Below are positions 45,327 to 58,278 of a stretch of DNA of 64,000 nucleotides, one piece after another. The notes beneath the pieces are model-generated. The model saw only the letters and a list, made by a program, of their open reading frames with translations, did not search any database and was not told the origin of the DNA. Position 1 is the stretch's first letter. Every line of letters begins with the position of its first letter. Position numbers and translations under genes: made by a program. The DNA is from Oscarella lobularis (taxonomy: Eukaryota; Porifera; Homoscleromorpha; Homosclerophorida; Oscarellidae). The DNA is taken from the NCBI RefSeq assembly GCF_947507565.1, contig NC_089187.1, positions 1-64,000 on the forward strand, read 5' to 3'.

Positions 45327-48300
45327 TTACGTCTGCATCCCAGCGGAGGCGCTTAGAGTAAGAGCGGACGCAGGCAATGAGCCAGCGTTACCAGGGGCAA
45401 CGCCACTGGCTAAAGAAAGCGCTTCCTGCAAAGTAGTCGCAGCATCGGCACGCCCCAAATCCATAAGCGCCGTAAGAAGACCTTCCACGCTTCCGTTACG
45501 GCTCTACGAAAATCGCAAACTTAGTTTTCTAGCCTTTCCCCGATCGCGCGACATTCGATTCTCTTTTTTTACCTCGTATTGTTGAAGAAGAGCGCGCGTT
45601 GGAGACTTTTGAACGCTCAATGCGGTAATCAGCTGCGATTCGCCCAATCGCTTCGCCAAACCGCGCCAATCCTTTTCATCTGGACGCTTCGGATCCAGAA
45701 CAAGCGCAAGACGAAGTCGTTCGACGTAGCCGAGTCGTTTTAGTCCTCCTAAGAAAAGAAAAAAAATCGCTAAAGCACGCTAAGGAGATCTTTCGCGCGG
45801 CCGAGATGTACCTAATTGTCCCGGAGGAACGCCGTGTCCTCCTGACGTCATAATCCCACCAGACACAAGTGCTGCTGCTGCTGCTGCGGTCGTCGTGGCA
45901 ACCACCGAAGTCGTCGTCTTTGCCGGTTGAAACATTTGAGAAAGAGAAAGGCTTCTCCCTTCTAATATAAATAGATATATAAATTTCTTCGGTTTTTTTG
46001 AAGTCTTGCCTCGTTTCGCTTTGGTAATTTCTTCAAAAACTGCCCTCACTTCCGCTGACGTAGTCAAAAGAGCCGGGGATCTGTCCATGGCCGTGGAAGG
46101 TTCCGGGTCGGCTCCAGCTGCAATGAGAAATGAAACAAAACTCTTATCATTGCGTCCAGACGCGAGATGTAGAGGCGTTTCCCCGCTGAACGTCGGATAA
46201 TCAACATCAGCCCCAAACTATAAAATAAAATAAAAAACAATTGATTTTCCCACGTGACAGCCATCGCCGCCTTACTTCCGTGACAAGACTTCCGGCTACA
46301 GCAAGATCATTGGATTCAACAGAAAAGTGCAAGGCCGTGCGTCCGCTCTTTGCATCCGGGATATTCATATCAGCACGACACCTGTGAAGGAGTCGAAGGC
46401 AATCAATGTTCTTTGACTTGGCAGCCAAGTGAAGAGGAGCCAAACCTTAATAGAAATAAATAAATAAATAGATTATAGTGTATATTAATTATTTTAATCC
46501 ACTGACCATCGTGATTGGTTAGCACCAAATCCGCATATTTACTCTGCCCCCCTTGAGGCTCCGGTCGCCTTAGCAACGTCTGCAAACACTTGACCTCTCC
46601 CTTCTTACAGGCAATATGAGCCGGGGTATTCCCTTTTCTATCCGGGATATTCGTCGACGCTCCAGACAAGACGAGTTTTTCGACGACGTTGGGTTGATTG
46701 GTGAGAACGGCGAGATGAAGAGGCGTTTGTAGCAAGTTGTTGCGAACGTCCAAGACGTGCGCCGGAAGTCCTTCGAGAACGCTCAAAAAACTCTCAATGG
46801 CACGATGTCGACTGTGAATGACGGCCATATGAAGAGGCCTTAATAAATATTAAATTATTTATTTATTTATCTATCTATGATGACGTTGACTACTCACGTG
46901 TCTCCGTATTCGTCTTGAGCGATTGCCAATTGACGATGAGGAGCCAGTAGATATTTGACGTCATTTGTCGCGGCGTAATTACGAATTGCTTGCGTCACGA
47001 CAGCGGAAATTTCTTCCAAGACCTGCTGGGAAATGGAATCAAAAGTCCGATCACTCGGATCCAATTGTTCTCCTCCTCCAGAAACAACGTCCATTGATAC
47101 AGGAGCAGTAGCACTTAATCCTTATCAAGTAATTATTAATTAATTATAAATACATTATTTTATTTTATTTACTCTGTCGAATCATCTGTTGTTGTTGTTG
47201 TTGTGACGTCACTTCCATGGGTTCAATCTGTTGCTGTTGTTGTTGCTGTTGCTCATTAGGATTCCATGATCTCTTTTGCTTTCCATTTCCCTTCTGTGAT
47301 CCATTCATTACAGGAGCCACGGGGGGAGCAGATTGTTGCTGTTGCTGTTGTTGCTGTTGCTGTTGTTGTTGTTGTTGTTGTTGTAGCACTTGTGCTGCTG
47401 GCAAATTATATGCCATACCCAAAAGACCGAGTCCACTCAGAGAAGGAGGAACAGAAACATTTCCGCCTTGCGAAAATTGCGTCAAAAAGCTCTCTTGAAA
47501 ATTAGGAATTTTTTTGCGTCGCTTGCGTCCAATTTGCTCCACATCTAATTAAGATCACGTGGTTAGAAATATTGATTAAAATTCACACGTGACGTGCCAT
47601 ATTCTAAAGGTTGATAAGTGAAGATTTTGGGCTCAGAAATTTCCCCATCCGATTTTCGTCTCAGTTGAATGTACACTTGAACCGACGACGAAATATTCTG
47701 ATTCCAATATTTCGGCGTTCGAAAAACAATAGCATACTAATTCAATTAAAATTTAAAATGCGTTTTTCATTGAAATAAATTCACTTGTCTGTGGACATCA
47801 TTCGCCGAAAAAAGAGCGGACGCCTCCCACGCAGTATGACCCGGAACTAATTAATTAATTAATTAAATTAAAAAATCAATATTTTACTTACCCGAATCCT
47901 TCTCAAAAAATTTGATTTCAATGTCATCTAAGAAAGAAGTCACGTGAAAATTAATTTAATTAAGAGTAGTAGGGACCTTTTTGAACTCGATCGCAAAGAA
48001 GAAAGATTTCGTCGCTCCCGGCAACGCTTCCGGAATGACGATCCATTCGACAGATTTTCAATGTCGACGCGGATGGCGCTTCTAAAAAAATTAAAAATAA
48101 ATAATTAAATATAGATACTTACTTTTAATAAATTGATTTCTTACTGCTATCATAAACAGGTTCGGATAGACAGGGATCCAAGGGTTGCGTGAATTGGCCA
48201 TGTTCATCCGGGAGAAAGGCTTGGAAACAAAGTCGCACAACACTCAAATTCATTGCCTTTGCATCCTCTTCGGCCGACTTTCGAAGATCAGCCAAATCAC

Positions 48301-49350
48301 TCTCTAAATAATTAAAATAATTCAATTAATATTGATTATATATTTTTTGAAACCGCTTAGTGGTGGAAGGCTTCTCTGTTCGACGTCACCATCCGGGTTA
48401 TCGTCCACAGCTTGCATTTCATTTCCTCGTTGAATGCTATTATATTTATCCCATGCATAACGTAGATGAAGAGCCTTTGGAACGTTTCTCTTCGTTTCGT
48501 GGAGAACGCCCAAATTAGGAAAGCTAACGAGCGCGCGCGCGCACGTGTTGCGTGACGTCATATCAAATTAATGTATTGATTTTACCTTGCACACATGTCT
48601 TGATCAAATTCCACGGCACATAATCCCGATTGACAATTTTTTCCCACGAGACTGTGTGCATGGGGTCGCGGGGGCGTGTCAATTGTTACCAGGGAAACGT
48701 TCAAGCGAGCTTTCCCGGAATAATTTTGCAACTGGAGAGAGAAGGGCACGCGCGCTAAAAGGGCTTCTCTCTCTCTCTCTCTCTTCTCTTCTCTTCTGAC
48801 CTTTACAGTTGGATACGTTTTTCTCGACTTCGTCGACGTGGCGCCGGGTAATCCGCCGTGAGATGGACCCTCGCATGGATAACGAAAGCGAAATCCGCGC
48901 TAGAACACCGAAAAAGTGTTATTCGACGTCGCGGAGGCGGCAGCGCGCCGCAACGCGCGCCAAAATTTAGATTCTTACCGATTTGGGCTGCTCCACTATC
49001 TCCAAATACGGACGCGAATAATCTGGAGAAAAGGACATGTGAACGCGATGTGAACGCCTACAGTTTAACAACGCTACGTCATCGAAAGATGTCCCGGAAC
49101 TTAGTGACGACACGATCGTGACGTCGCAACGCGTCCACCGGGCGACGTAGCGAAAAAAAAGTCGCAACTTACCTGCTGTTTTCATATCGCCGTCGTGCAC
49201 CGAAAGATTGCCCATAAGATGACGAACGTCGGGCAATTGATTGATGTGCGGCGGCGGCGGCGGCGGCACGTCGCCATCTTCGCCTTGTTGCGTCGACGAG
49301 CCTTGGAGCATTTCTTCGAGAAGTCCTGACGGAATATCGCTCGCCTCCAT
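45327..49350 (-). CDS. NFKB1: NF-kB p105/p100-like (Rel domain, ankyrin repeats, death domain)
   Basis: Transcription factor precursor whose C-terminal ankyrin part acts as an inhibitor. The start at 49350 gives [19 protein letters not shown]. The Rel domain begins [13 protein letters not shown], then [18 protein letters not shown], the DNA-contact loop. Later blocks are [30 protein letters not shown] and LQKPLDPC-type sequence, and an IPT domain. The nuclear signal is [11 protein letters not shown] (about 47520). It is followed by long glutamine runs instead of an obvious glycine-rich region. Ankyrin repeats (46200-46830) include [20 protein letters not shown] and [13 protein letters not shown]. 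The death domain is near 45480-45750 ([16 protein letters not shown], then [11 protein letters not shown]). About 18 exons. Confidence 0.94.
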
Positions 49351-49552
49351 TTCAATGTGGGAGCTGACAAGAACCGACTACAGCAATATTAGGCGTTCGC
49401 GCGGAGTATGTTCTCTTCGTGCTCGCGTCTGGGGAAAGGTCGGGGAAAATTCAACCGACGCGAATGATGTCATCGATGTGCCAAGTGCGCACGCGTCGTG
49501 CGGGGGGAGATTTGCTCCACCCCTCGACCCTCCGCTTTCGCTTTTTCTTTCT

Positions 49553-52500
49553 CTATCGACTATTCGAAAGAAAGTTGTCGAGCTTGTTTTCAATGTTTTC
49601 GCACAAATCGACGAGCTGACGACGAATTAGATCGGTTTCGTTGCCCGAGCTAGCGCGCGCACGACGCGCCAAACTCGCATTTCCACTCCAATAGAAACCG
49701 GCTCCAACAAATCGTACGGGTGCATCGATGACCAAATTTAGCTTTCCATCTCCACTTTTTTGACGTTCGGCATCGACTTGAAGTGTGGGCGTGGCTATTT
49801 GAGCAAAAGCCATTCCACTCGAATGAACGTAAATTCGACGATACGCTACATCGAGAGTCGAATCGCTAACTTCCGTCAAAATACCGCTCGTCGAAGCGAG
49901 AGAATCAAACAGAAAACCAATCCTAAAAAAATAAATAATTCAATTAATTAAAATAAATCATTAACTCACTTTCGTAAGATGGCTTCCTGTAGAACAAAAA
50001 GATCGATTTTCGGCGACGAAGACGAAGAAGAAACCCGACGATTAATCGTCAAATAATTTTTCACGCACTCCAACGCCGCCGTCGTCATGGCAATAAAATG
50101 AAGCGGACGAAACGGATTCCCCGTACGTTGATGAGCATGCGCCATGGGCGTGGCAGATACGGGAATCATTTGAAAAGCGCATTGACTGGCACGTCGACTC
50201 CACAATTGAACGAGATCATCGACAAGACAACCGGTCGTAACGAGCCATTGAAGATCAATAGAAAAAGCGTGCTCTGGCCCGTATGTTGCGTCATATTTCA
50301 CCGTAATCCATTCGTATCGATTGCTCTTATGCTGAACGTCCGCATTGATAACAAAACGCTTATGACGTGCCGGCGCTAAGAAAACATAATTAATAAGAAT
50401 TATTAATTATTATTGTTGTTGTGATTTACTTTTTAATTTTTCGTCTGTTGGCCACGTGACCGGCGATTGCGGCGTTGTCACTGAAGCTGGACTCATGAGC
50501 GGATGTCGAACGAGAGGAGACCCGGAAACTGTCGTCGTCATGGTCGCTGATTCGTCAAATGCAACTTCCATCCACAAATCGTCACACGTACAAACTTCAT
50601 AGAAAATAATTAAATAATCTTAACCCCCTCCCCATGCAAGGACTTACTTGTTTCAAAAGTATAAAAATAGAAGCCGTCTATGAAGTCGCCGCCGTCTCGA
50701 TTTCCCGACGCATGCAAAATGTGACCCTCAGCGACCAATTTCTACCAATAAATAAATAAATAAATAAATAACTCAATAAAATATAAATTGCACCTCGCCC
50801 AAACTTGTCGCCTCTAAACGCGAATCAATATTCTTCACATTCTCGACTAACCACGAAACAGCGTCAAATCCGAGAAAACATTTGACGCCGCAAAGTTTCA
50901 CGGACCCATCAACCATATCAACCCCATTGCTAAAATTATATCGATTATTGATTATTATTATTATCTCTTTCCTTTTGCCTTTCGTCTTTCATAGAACGAG
51001 TAATCGACTCCAATGACGACGAGTCCGATAGTTCGTCCTGGATTTCCGATGGCAAAACGTCGACAGTATTACGTTTCAACTTTCGCATCCGATTTCTCTT
51101 TCCTTCGAGTTGAATACTCGAATGTCTAGTATCGTTCTTATACGAGAAAAAGACTGGGAAACGCTTTAAAACTCATTATTTCGTTGTCTACTTTTGCTGG
51201 CGACGAAGAGGGACGTCGAACGCGATTCACAAATTCCAAAAAACGTACGAAATTGTCCAAGCGACGCTGATTCGTCGTCGCTGGATCGTCGATTAACGTA
51301 TTGGCGTCAATAACGGGTAAGAGCAAATAGCGACTTCTCCAATATTTCCACGACTTTTAATTAATAAAATGATCGTTGAATTTAATTTAATTTAATATCT
51401 CACCTCAACGAGTTCCGTAAAATCTGACGCTCCAAACACGAAATTATCAAGAGAATTCCAATTAACGTCATCAAGTAATTCCTTATGAAAAATCGCAGTA
51501 GAAACCTACAATATATATATTTTATATTTAATTATTTTTATAAAGCATTTACCTTGTACTTCTCGTGCCCCATTCCCCGTATATGATAAAGATAACGATA
51601 GGGGCTATTGGACTTCAATAATTCGGCGTGTTTCGGTTTAAATATCGTCACTTCCACGTGGGGACTCGATAATCGAATTCGATGATATTGACGACCCGTT
51701 CCCAAGTAATAATCGTGGAAATTCTGTTTACCGCGAAACAAAGTCGTTGCCGTTTTCGTCGCCTTGGCAACCACCTTCGCCGCTTTTTTCTCCTTTTTCG
51801 TCGTCGCGTCCTCTTCCTCAAAAACGACAATTTGAAAAGACTAAGCAAAAAAATTAAATTTTGAAATTTCTAAGAGAATCTTTTTCACTTTGCACAAACG
51901 CTGAAATACGAGTTCTTTGAATATTTGCTCGGGCGAAAGAAGAAACTCCTTACGCAGTTCCTTAAAACTGAAAAAAAACAATAATTAATAACGTTAATCC
52001 CCCCGCCCTCCTTACGTGTCAACGTCAGCGAAAACAGTATAAGGAGTCTGATAAAAATTCTCCATCAAATCCTTGGGTTTATAATTGGTTGTTAGAGGAA
52101 GACAAGCGGGAGACAAAAGTGACGTCCAATCCATTCCTATGACTTCCAGAAGTTGTTTCGATGACGTCGTCTTTGTACCGGAAACAAAAGACGGACGTTC
52201 ATATTCTTCTTCCATTGTCGATTCTCCTTCGTTTTCGTCGTCGTCGTAATTGATTTCAAATCGTTCTCTTTTTTGAATTTCGATCGCCACTTTCGCCGCT
52301 TCGTGAACGAGCAATTTCGCTTGATTAAAAAGTCCCGTATCGGCGAGAATCGATTCGGGTTCGAGCGCATTTTCGTGAAGAACGCGATGCGTTTGAAAAA
52401 CCTCAATATAAAATAAAAAATACATAATACATATTTATTTATTTATTACTTTTCCTTGGGGTCCCCGTTGAAAGGCGTGTTGCCATCGATGAGTGTCCCA

Positions 52501-55000
52501 CGCTGATTTTGTCATCGCTTGAAATGGATTTACTAGAAAATGAAACGAATGGCCTGAATTTGATGACGTCAGCTTGGTGACGTCAGAATCGGTAGACGAT
52601 TTTTTGAAGGACCTAAAAAATCAAATAACGTAAAAATCTTTCTTTTGATTTTGTGTCTCCTACTCGGTTTCCTAAAAAAACAATTAATTAATTCTTTATA
52701 TAATATTAATCTTGCCTTTCTAGGAAGTGGCTCTTCGCCGGACTTTTTCTTCATTGGTGTTTGGGATACTGATTTGATCACGTGCTGTCGCCTTGATGAC
52801 GTCACTAAAATCAGCTGCAATTTCGCATTAAAATATTTACTTACTTCGTTTCAAAAACTCGTTCATCGTATTCGTCAAAATCTATTCTATAAATAGATTC
52901 TTCTTCTTCTTCTTTTGACGGTGTTCTCTTCCAATTTGACGCTTCTTTGGACGAAGACACAAACTAAAAGTTGTCGCATTTTAATTGAATTTTATTTTGT
53001 AGCACTCCTACTCTACGTTTGAAACGGTAATTCTTGGAATGAATTTTCCCTGGAGTCGTTTCTCTTTTTCAGCAAACGACGCGTAAAAACTAATAATTCA
53101 ATTAATACAGAACAACCCCGCCCCGCCCCCCTACTCACTCACCTACAATTGATCCAATAGGGAATCGAAAACTCGTCACATTGACCATCCATATAAGAAC
53201 GATTGGAAAACTAAAGAAAACAATATTGTTAATAATGGTTATTTCTTATTGACTGACGTCACAGCCCCTGCTCTCACCTTGCACAAGGGAACAGCATGAA
53301 GAGGTTGCCCCGAAAGACAAACCAAATCAACACTCACACCTCATCAAAAATCAAAAATAATTTTTCAACCCTAACCCCTCATCCGGGACCCTTACCCGAG
53401 TCCGTTATTTTCAATTTCGTTACTCGCATCAAATTGCGGTTCACTTCAAAGAGACCGACACCTGGTGTTACCAAGACAACCTGTTGTCCCGTCCAATCAA
53501 ACTGTTGCTCTATGTAGCGACGCTCAAAAACGTTCAAACATAAATTTATGGCTTCGAGAAAATTTCCCTCTGATGACGTCGCATTTTTTCCCGTAGGACT
53601 TTTGACGTCACCGACTTAATTAATTGATTGATTGATTGAAATCTTCTAATAAGGCAATTTTAAATTTTCTTACTTTGAATTACGTCAGAACGATAGGATT
53701 GAAATTCTTTTTTAAGTTGAATTAGAAGAGATTTTGAATCGGAGACGTTTTCATTTTGAACAATGACTCTAAAATACAAATTCAAACCCTCAAAAATAAT
53801 TTTTATTAATTAATGTACTTATAGAAATCCTGATAACAACGGCCCTTGTCATCAATACTAACTTTCTCTTTAATGTCAGAAAAATCGGCTATAGAAATAA
53901 TAAATATCTTAATTAAATATTTAATTAGTGAGAAATACTTTGGAGAGCTCCCGGATAAAATGTTCTTGAGAAAAGTACAACATTCAAATCGTGACCGCAG
54001 CCATTTTGCTTAATTAATTATTAAATTATTAATTCATTGATTAATTTTTCGCCTCACTTTCCATCGTTCAAAGTACTCCTCCAAAAAGTGAATTGCCTTT
54101 TCGAAATACAAATCCCCGTATGGATCAAATTGCCACATTTCCTCGCTCATTTGTATCATTAGGTAACAGGAACATGAATAGGAGCGAAATGTGACTTTCG
54201 TTGTTGGCCCTATGTAGCCACACGTCGCTCTTTGACCCATCATAAACAAAGATTGAATTTGAGCTCTATTAAATATAGAAACCACGTGATATTCTCATTG
54301 GGACCCCAATAAACAAACCTTATTCCACAAAACGATATTTTCTTATTGACATAGACACATTTATTAACCTGCAAAAAGAACATCATTATATTAATTAATT
54401 AATTTAATTTAATTATTTACAACGTACCAGTGTACTTTTCAATCTCCACATATCACCTTGACTAATATGCTGACCCTAATTAAAATAATTATTCAATTAA
54501 AACTGGAGTCTTTTCTTTTTTCCCTCTAACCTTGAGGCCTATGTCGACGAGTTCGAGTGTGACGTCCGAAGGATTAATCATTCGAACGTGAACTTCGCGA
54601 TGACTTTTCAATTGAAACACATTGGCTACGTTGCTCGAAACGCTAATTTGCCCCGCTAGACTTTAAGAATAACAAAATTCGACGATAATTGTCCTACTAA
54701 ACTAACCTCTAAGTTCGCTTTTTATGGCCGAAATTTGCAAAACAAAACAACTAATACGGGACATGTCTCTCTCCTTTTTTTTCTCTCTCGCGTTCGATTC
54801 TTACTTCTCTTCGTCATCGATATGACAAATTTCCAACGTATCTCCAACGTCTTGATCGGGAAAATCGATTCGATTGACGATGAGTTCGTCTTCTGCGAAG
54901 TACGCGCGATTCGCGCGAAGAACGAACGATTCTCGTTTATTTTCCAACCTTTTCCTCCTGCGCCGGAGAACTCCGTCTTGTGAATCCAAAGCTTGAGCAT
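49553..55000 (-). CDS. DEPDC5: DEPDC5 (Iml1), GATOR1 complex subunit
   Basis: Subunit of GATOR1, the GTPase-activating complex for RagA/B that turns off mTORC1 on lysosomes when amino acids are low. The N-terminus MLKLWIHKTEF joins DELIVNRIDFPDQDVGDTLE, matching human KLVIHKKGF-DDELVVNPK and GDIVEIAHP. Further blocks are DMWRLKSTLVNKCVYV, TFRSYSCSCYLMIQMSEEMW with DPYGDLYFEKAI (human MWDFDINGDLYFEKAV), MDWTSLLSPACLPLTTNYKP (human VDWKSLTTPACLPLTTDY), GTGRQYHRI, RLDNFVRFLEFVNRVRR and a DEP domain with FDAVSWLVENVKN and GDFIDGFYFYTF (about 50640-50930). The C-terminal lobe ends at 49553. About 25 exons. An in-frame upstream ATG at about 55040 is possible. Confidence 0.94.
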
Positions 55001-55169
55001 TCGCCCTTTGGGCAAAGAAGAACGCCTCGAAATATTCTCCATTTGAAATGCGATACGGCGCATGCTCACACAAACCTTCCCCCGCGCAAAAATATCCAAT
55101 AGGACCTATAATAAATAACGTAGCTTCAATCTCGACCAAAAAAAAAAAAGAATCAATCGCACACGTAAA

Positions 55170-56738
55170 TTACGTACTAGCCGTCGTCGCCGCCGCCGCC
55201 GAAACGTCAACAACGGACTTCTTCTTCTTTGTTTTTTCCCTACGCCTTCGCGTTGGCACGGGCAACGACGTCAATTGAACTCGCCTAACAACGAGACGCT
55301 TGGGAGCCTCGGCGGTGAGCCGACCGACTCTCCAGCGCCAAATGGGATGCCAAAGACCGGGAACGTCATCAAGACGACTCACGTCATCGATCCACGTGGA
55401 ATTGCGCGTGGACAACTCCCCCTCATCATTGATATGAAAAAATGGTTGCTCAGGCAACGCTTCGTCTAATCGAAACGCATTCTGCGACTGACGCTGTCGC
55501 TGTCGTTGCCTAGGAACCGTCAAAACAGCTTCCTTCTTATTAATAACAGGCCTTTTCTTTTTGCTACTTTTCGTAGTCGTAGTAGTCGTAGTCGTACCTC
55601 CTCCTTTGGGTTGTTTAATTATATGTATTTTACGAGCTCGATGCAATATTGCTTTGGCTTTTCTAGCCGTCGCTTTTTTCATACCCTTTGCCCCTTGATC
55701 GTCATTGCCACCACTGTCTCCTTTGTCTTCTTTGTCTGATGACAAGGGAGGTGGAGGCCCCGCGTTTATTAGCACATCGTATTGTCGTTTCATTGCAGCG
55801 TGATCCGTCGGAACGAGACGTTTTCGTCGTCGACGTCGACGACGTCGTTTCATTTCCGGTTCTTTCATATTATCATCATCATCATCATCATGTTTTCGTT
55901 TTCTTTTCCATTGTCTTGCTCCTATTTGTCGTCGTCGTCGTCGTCGTTCACCACGCCCCCGCATTTGACCCCTTATTCCCTCGGAATAATCCGGATCGTC
56001 CGATTCCCCGGATAATGACGACAAATCCGACGGAACGTAATCGCCTTCTTGAAGTCGTATTTCCATTGTTGTTGTTGTTGTTGTTATTGCTGCTGCTGCT
56101 GTTGAATCGATTTCTTTCGCTTCTATAGGCGAAGGCGGGGGCGGGGGCGATGGCGGAGATTTGAATTCGGGTCGCATGGCGCTCGGACGAAATCCATTTG
56201 GTGCCGTAATCGAATGAATCGATAAGGGACTCGCGTCGTGAAAATCGGAGCGAAGACGAGAGAGAGCGCGATCAGTTCGACGTCGTTTCGCTTCGGGGGA
56301 CGCCGGTTCCCTCGTCGGGGGCCCCGATGACGTCGAAACGATTCGTTTCGCTCGCGATTGATAGCCGGGTTTGGGTAAGAGACGCTGTCGCGCATCGGCG
56401 ATGCATTTCCACGGGAGAAGACGCGTATCGGCCGTTTTGGGATTGTGTAAAACGTCGAATTGACGGCCTAAACGCGCGACATCGTCGTCGTTCAGATGTT
56501 CCATCGACGGTTTGAGACCCGAGTAGCGAATTCGCGCTTGTATCGAAGGACGAGAGCTACTGGCGAAGAATTTTCGTATCAAATCGCCAACTAGGAACCA
56601 TTCTTCGCCCTTTAGTTCGACTAAATCGAACGTTTGACCGTCGAATTCGACGTCGCGACTCGAAAGGACGACGGGCGCCCGAGGACAACTCGTTGTCGCC
56701 GTTGCCGGCGCTTCGCTGCTTTCCATTGACGCGGTCAC
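55170..56738 (-). CDS. Unrecognised basic, probably nuclear protein
   Basis: One open frame of 522 residues; a start at 56738 (MTASMESSEAPA) or 56726 is possible. The N-terminal about 130 residues look folded: VEFDGQTFDLVELKGEEWFL, VGDLIRKFFASSSRPSIQAR and LLPWKCIADARQRLLPK. I cannot name this domain. The rest is low complexity, with acidic DDDDDD, many Arg/Lys runs of nuclear-signal type ([12 protein letters not shown]) and Thr runs. Near the end, FHINDEGELSTRNSTWIDDV and PGLWHPIWRWRVGRL look conserved. The frame ends ATTAS-T-stop, where the stop overlaps a good donor (GTACGTAA), so the last exon may instead splice onward. A chromatin role is a guess from composition only. Confidence 0.6.
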   Translation of the reverse strand: MTASMESSEAPATATTSCPRAPVVLSSRDVEFDGQTFDLVELKGEEWFLVGDLIRKFFASSSRPSIQARIRYSGLKPSMEHLNDDDVARLGRQFDVLHNPKTADTRLLPWKCIADARQRLLPKPGYQSRAKRIVSTSSGPPTREPASPEAKRRRTDRALSRLRSDFHDASPLSIHSITAPNGFRPSAMRPEFKSPPSPPPPPSPIEAKEIDSTAAAAITTTTTTMEIRLQEGDYVPSDLSSLSGESDDPDYSEGIRGQMRGRGERRRRRRQIGARQWKRKRKHDDDDDDNMKEPEMKRRRRRRRRKRLVPTDHAAMKRQYDVLINAGPPPPLSSDKEDKGDSGGNDDQGAKGMKKATARKAKAILHRARKIHIIKQPKGGGTTTTTTTTKSSKKKRPVINKKEAVLTVPRQRQRQRQSQNAFRLDEALPEQPFFHINDEGELSTRNSTWIDDVSRLDDVPGLWHPIWRWRVGRLTAEAPKRLVVRRVQLTSLPVPTRRRREKTKKKKSVVDVSAAAATTAST

Positions 56739-56937
56739 GTGGAAGAGTTTCTCTTGCCCTACTCGTCGCGTCTACTCTGTTCCACAATGTCGCACAACGT
56801 GGGACTCTCGTCGCGATGTGTCTGCGCGCGTGCGCATCTGCGAATGCGCATAGCGATATCGTAAGAAAGACCCAAAAAGAATTATACATACAGTATGTGT
56901 ATGACCTACGTGACTTTCGCACACTGTTCAGTATTTG

Positions 56938-58120
56938 ATGCTTTCAAGTGGCTGTTCAACGCCGCCAATAATGTGGCGCGTTCGCTGTCCATCTTCAAAT
57001 TCTTCCACCGTCTCAACCCCGTCCTGAACCGTTCTGTGAATCAAGAAACAGACTCATTATACTGTATGTATGTTTCGTTGTTTCATTCACACTCGCGACG
57101 CCTAACGTAACGCCTAACTTCCAAATATGGGAGGGTGATGATGTCACAAAGGCAAGAGACCAATCCAAGAGTTCTTACGGTTGCTACTGTATAGCGTGAA
57201 TGAATATAGGGCTTTACCTTTTCGTTGTCACTCTTCGGCCGTTCACTTCTCGCGTGCTTTGGCTTACAGACGAGAACGAGCCTATACACAGGCCCCAATT
57301 TACTCATGTTGCTTGCGCTAAAGTAAAACTATACCTCCGCCACCAAAACTTGTTGATGAAACGCTCGTAAATCTTTAAAATTATAAAGAGCGACGTTCAA
57401 TGTCACATCTTTGTTTCTACTTACTTACCCGGAAGACCCGAATCCATTTCCAAATGACGCCGAAAAGAGGGGATGGCCAAATCCACCAAATCCACCAAAA
57501 CCACCAAACATTTGCTGTGAACCTCCTCCTCCTTGCCTTCCTCCTCCATCCGGATAATGCCCATGCCCTGAAAAAAAATTTAATAATATATCAAAAGATT
57601 GCGTGGGAGCAAACCAAAGAAATTGGCAAAAAAGTCGGGACCAAAGAACTCCCGAAAGATTTCATTCGGATCCCGGAAATGAAAACCAAAACCACCAAAG
57701 TCTAAAAATCAAAAAATCTCCTTCAGAAGGCAAATATTAAAAAATTTCAAAAAAACAAACCCGCTCCACCGGAAGATCCCTGTAATCCCTCTTTTCCGTA
57801 ACGATCGTAAATATTTCGTTTATTCTCTACGTGTAAATCTTATTCTAACTTTTATTCGATGATTTTTTGCTCTTACTGTCGGACAGTACATCGTAGGCTT
57901 CGGAAATTTCCTTGAATTTCTTTTCGGCTTCTGCGTGATTTTCGGGATTCTTGTCCGGATGCCATTCTAAGGCAAGTTTGCGATATCTATCGCATGGAAA
58001 CGACTCGATGATGAGACGAAACACAATCTACTTCCTTCTTCTTCGATCATCTTACGCTCGCTTGATTTCCTTATCAGTCGCCGTTCTTGAGACCCCTAGA
58101 ACGTCGTAGTAGTCACCCAT
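56938..58120 (-). CDS. DNAJB6: DnaJ/HSP40 co-chaperone, DNAJB6/DNAJB2-like
   Basis: J-domain protein that stimulates HSP70. The start at 58120 gives [20 protein letters not shown], then [20 protein letters not shown] with the HPD motif and [16 protein letters not shown]. The Gly/Phe region follows ([31 protein letters not shown] and [20 protein letters not shown]). The Ser-rich part has [13 protein letters not shown]. Further exons give [10 protein letters not shown] and the final [20 protein letters not shown] with [12 protein letters not shown], matching human DNAJB6 ([25 protein letters not shown]). About 7 exons; the small exon near 57220-57270 is placed by homology. It is head-to-head with the next gene (158 bp apart). 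Confidence 0.9.
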
Positions 58121-58278
58121 TGTAAGCGAAAGGATCCTCTGATGACGAGGAGTTCCAAGAAAGTTCCTAAGAGTTGCTACGTACACTGTTATCCGTGGAC
58201 AACGCATGCGCTCCCCGACCCGACGTCACTCGCGTGAACTCTCGCGTGATCGTGACGTCCCTGACGCACACGGTTTCA

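Noticed and set aside
47217-47505. Cys-rich plus-strand frame opposite NF-kB
   Set aside because: It is the reverse complement of the glutamine codon runs.
55688-56128. His/Val/Leu-rich plus-strand frame
   Set aside because: It is antisense to the Asp/Thr/Arg runs of the 522-residue protein.
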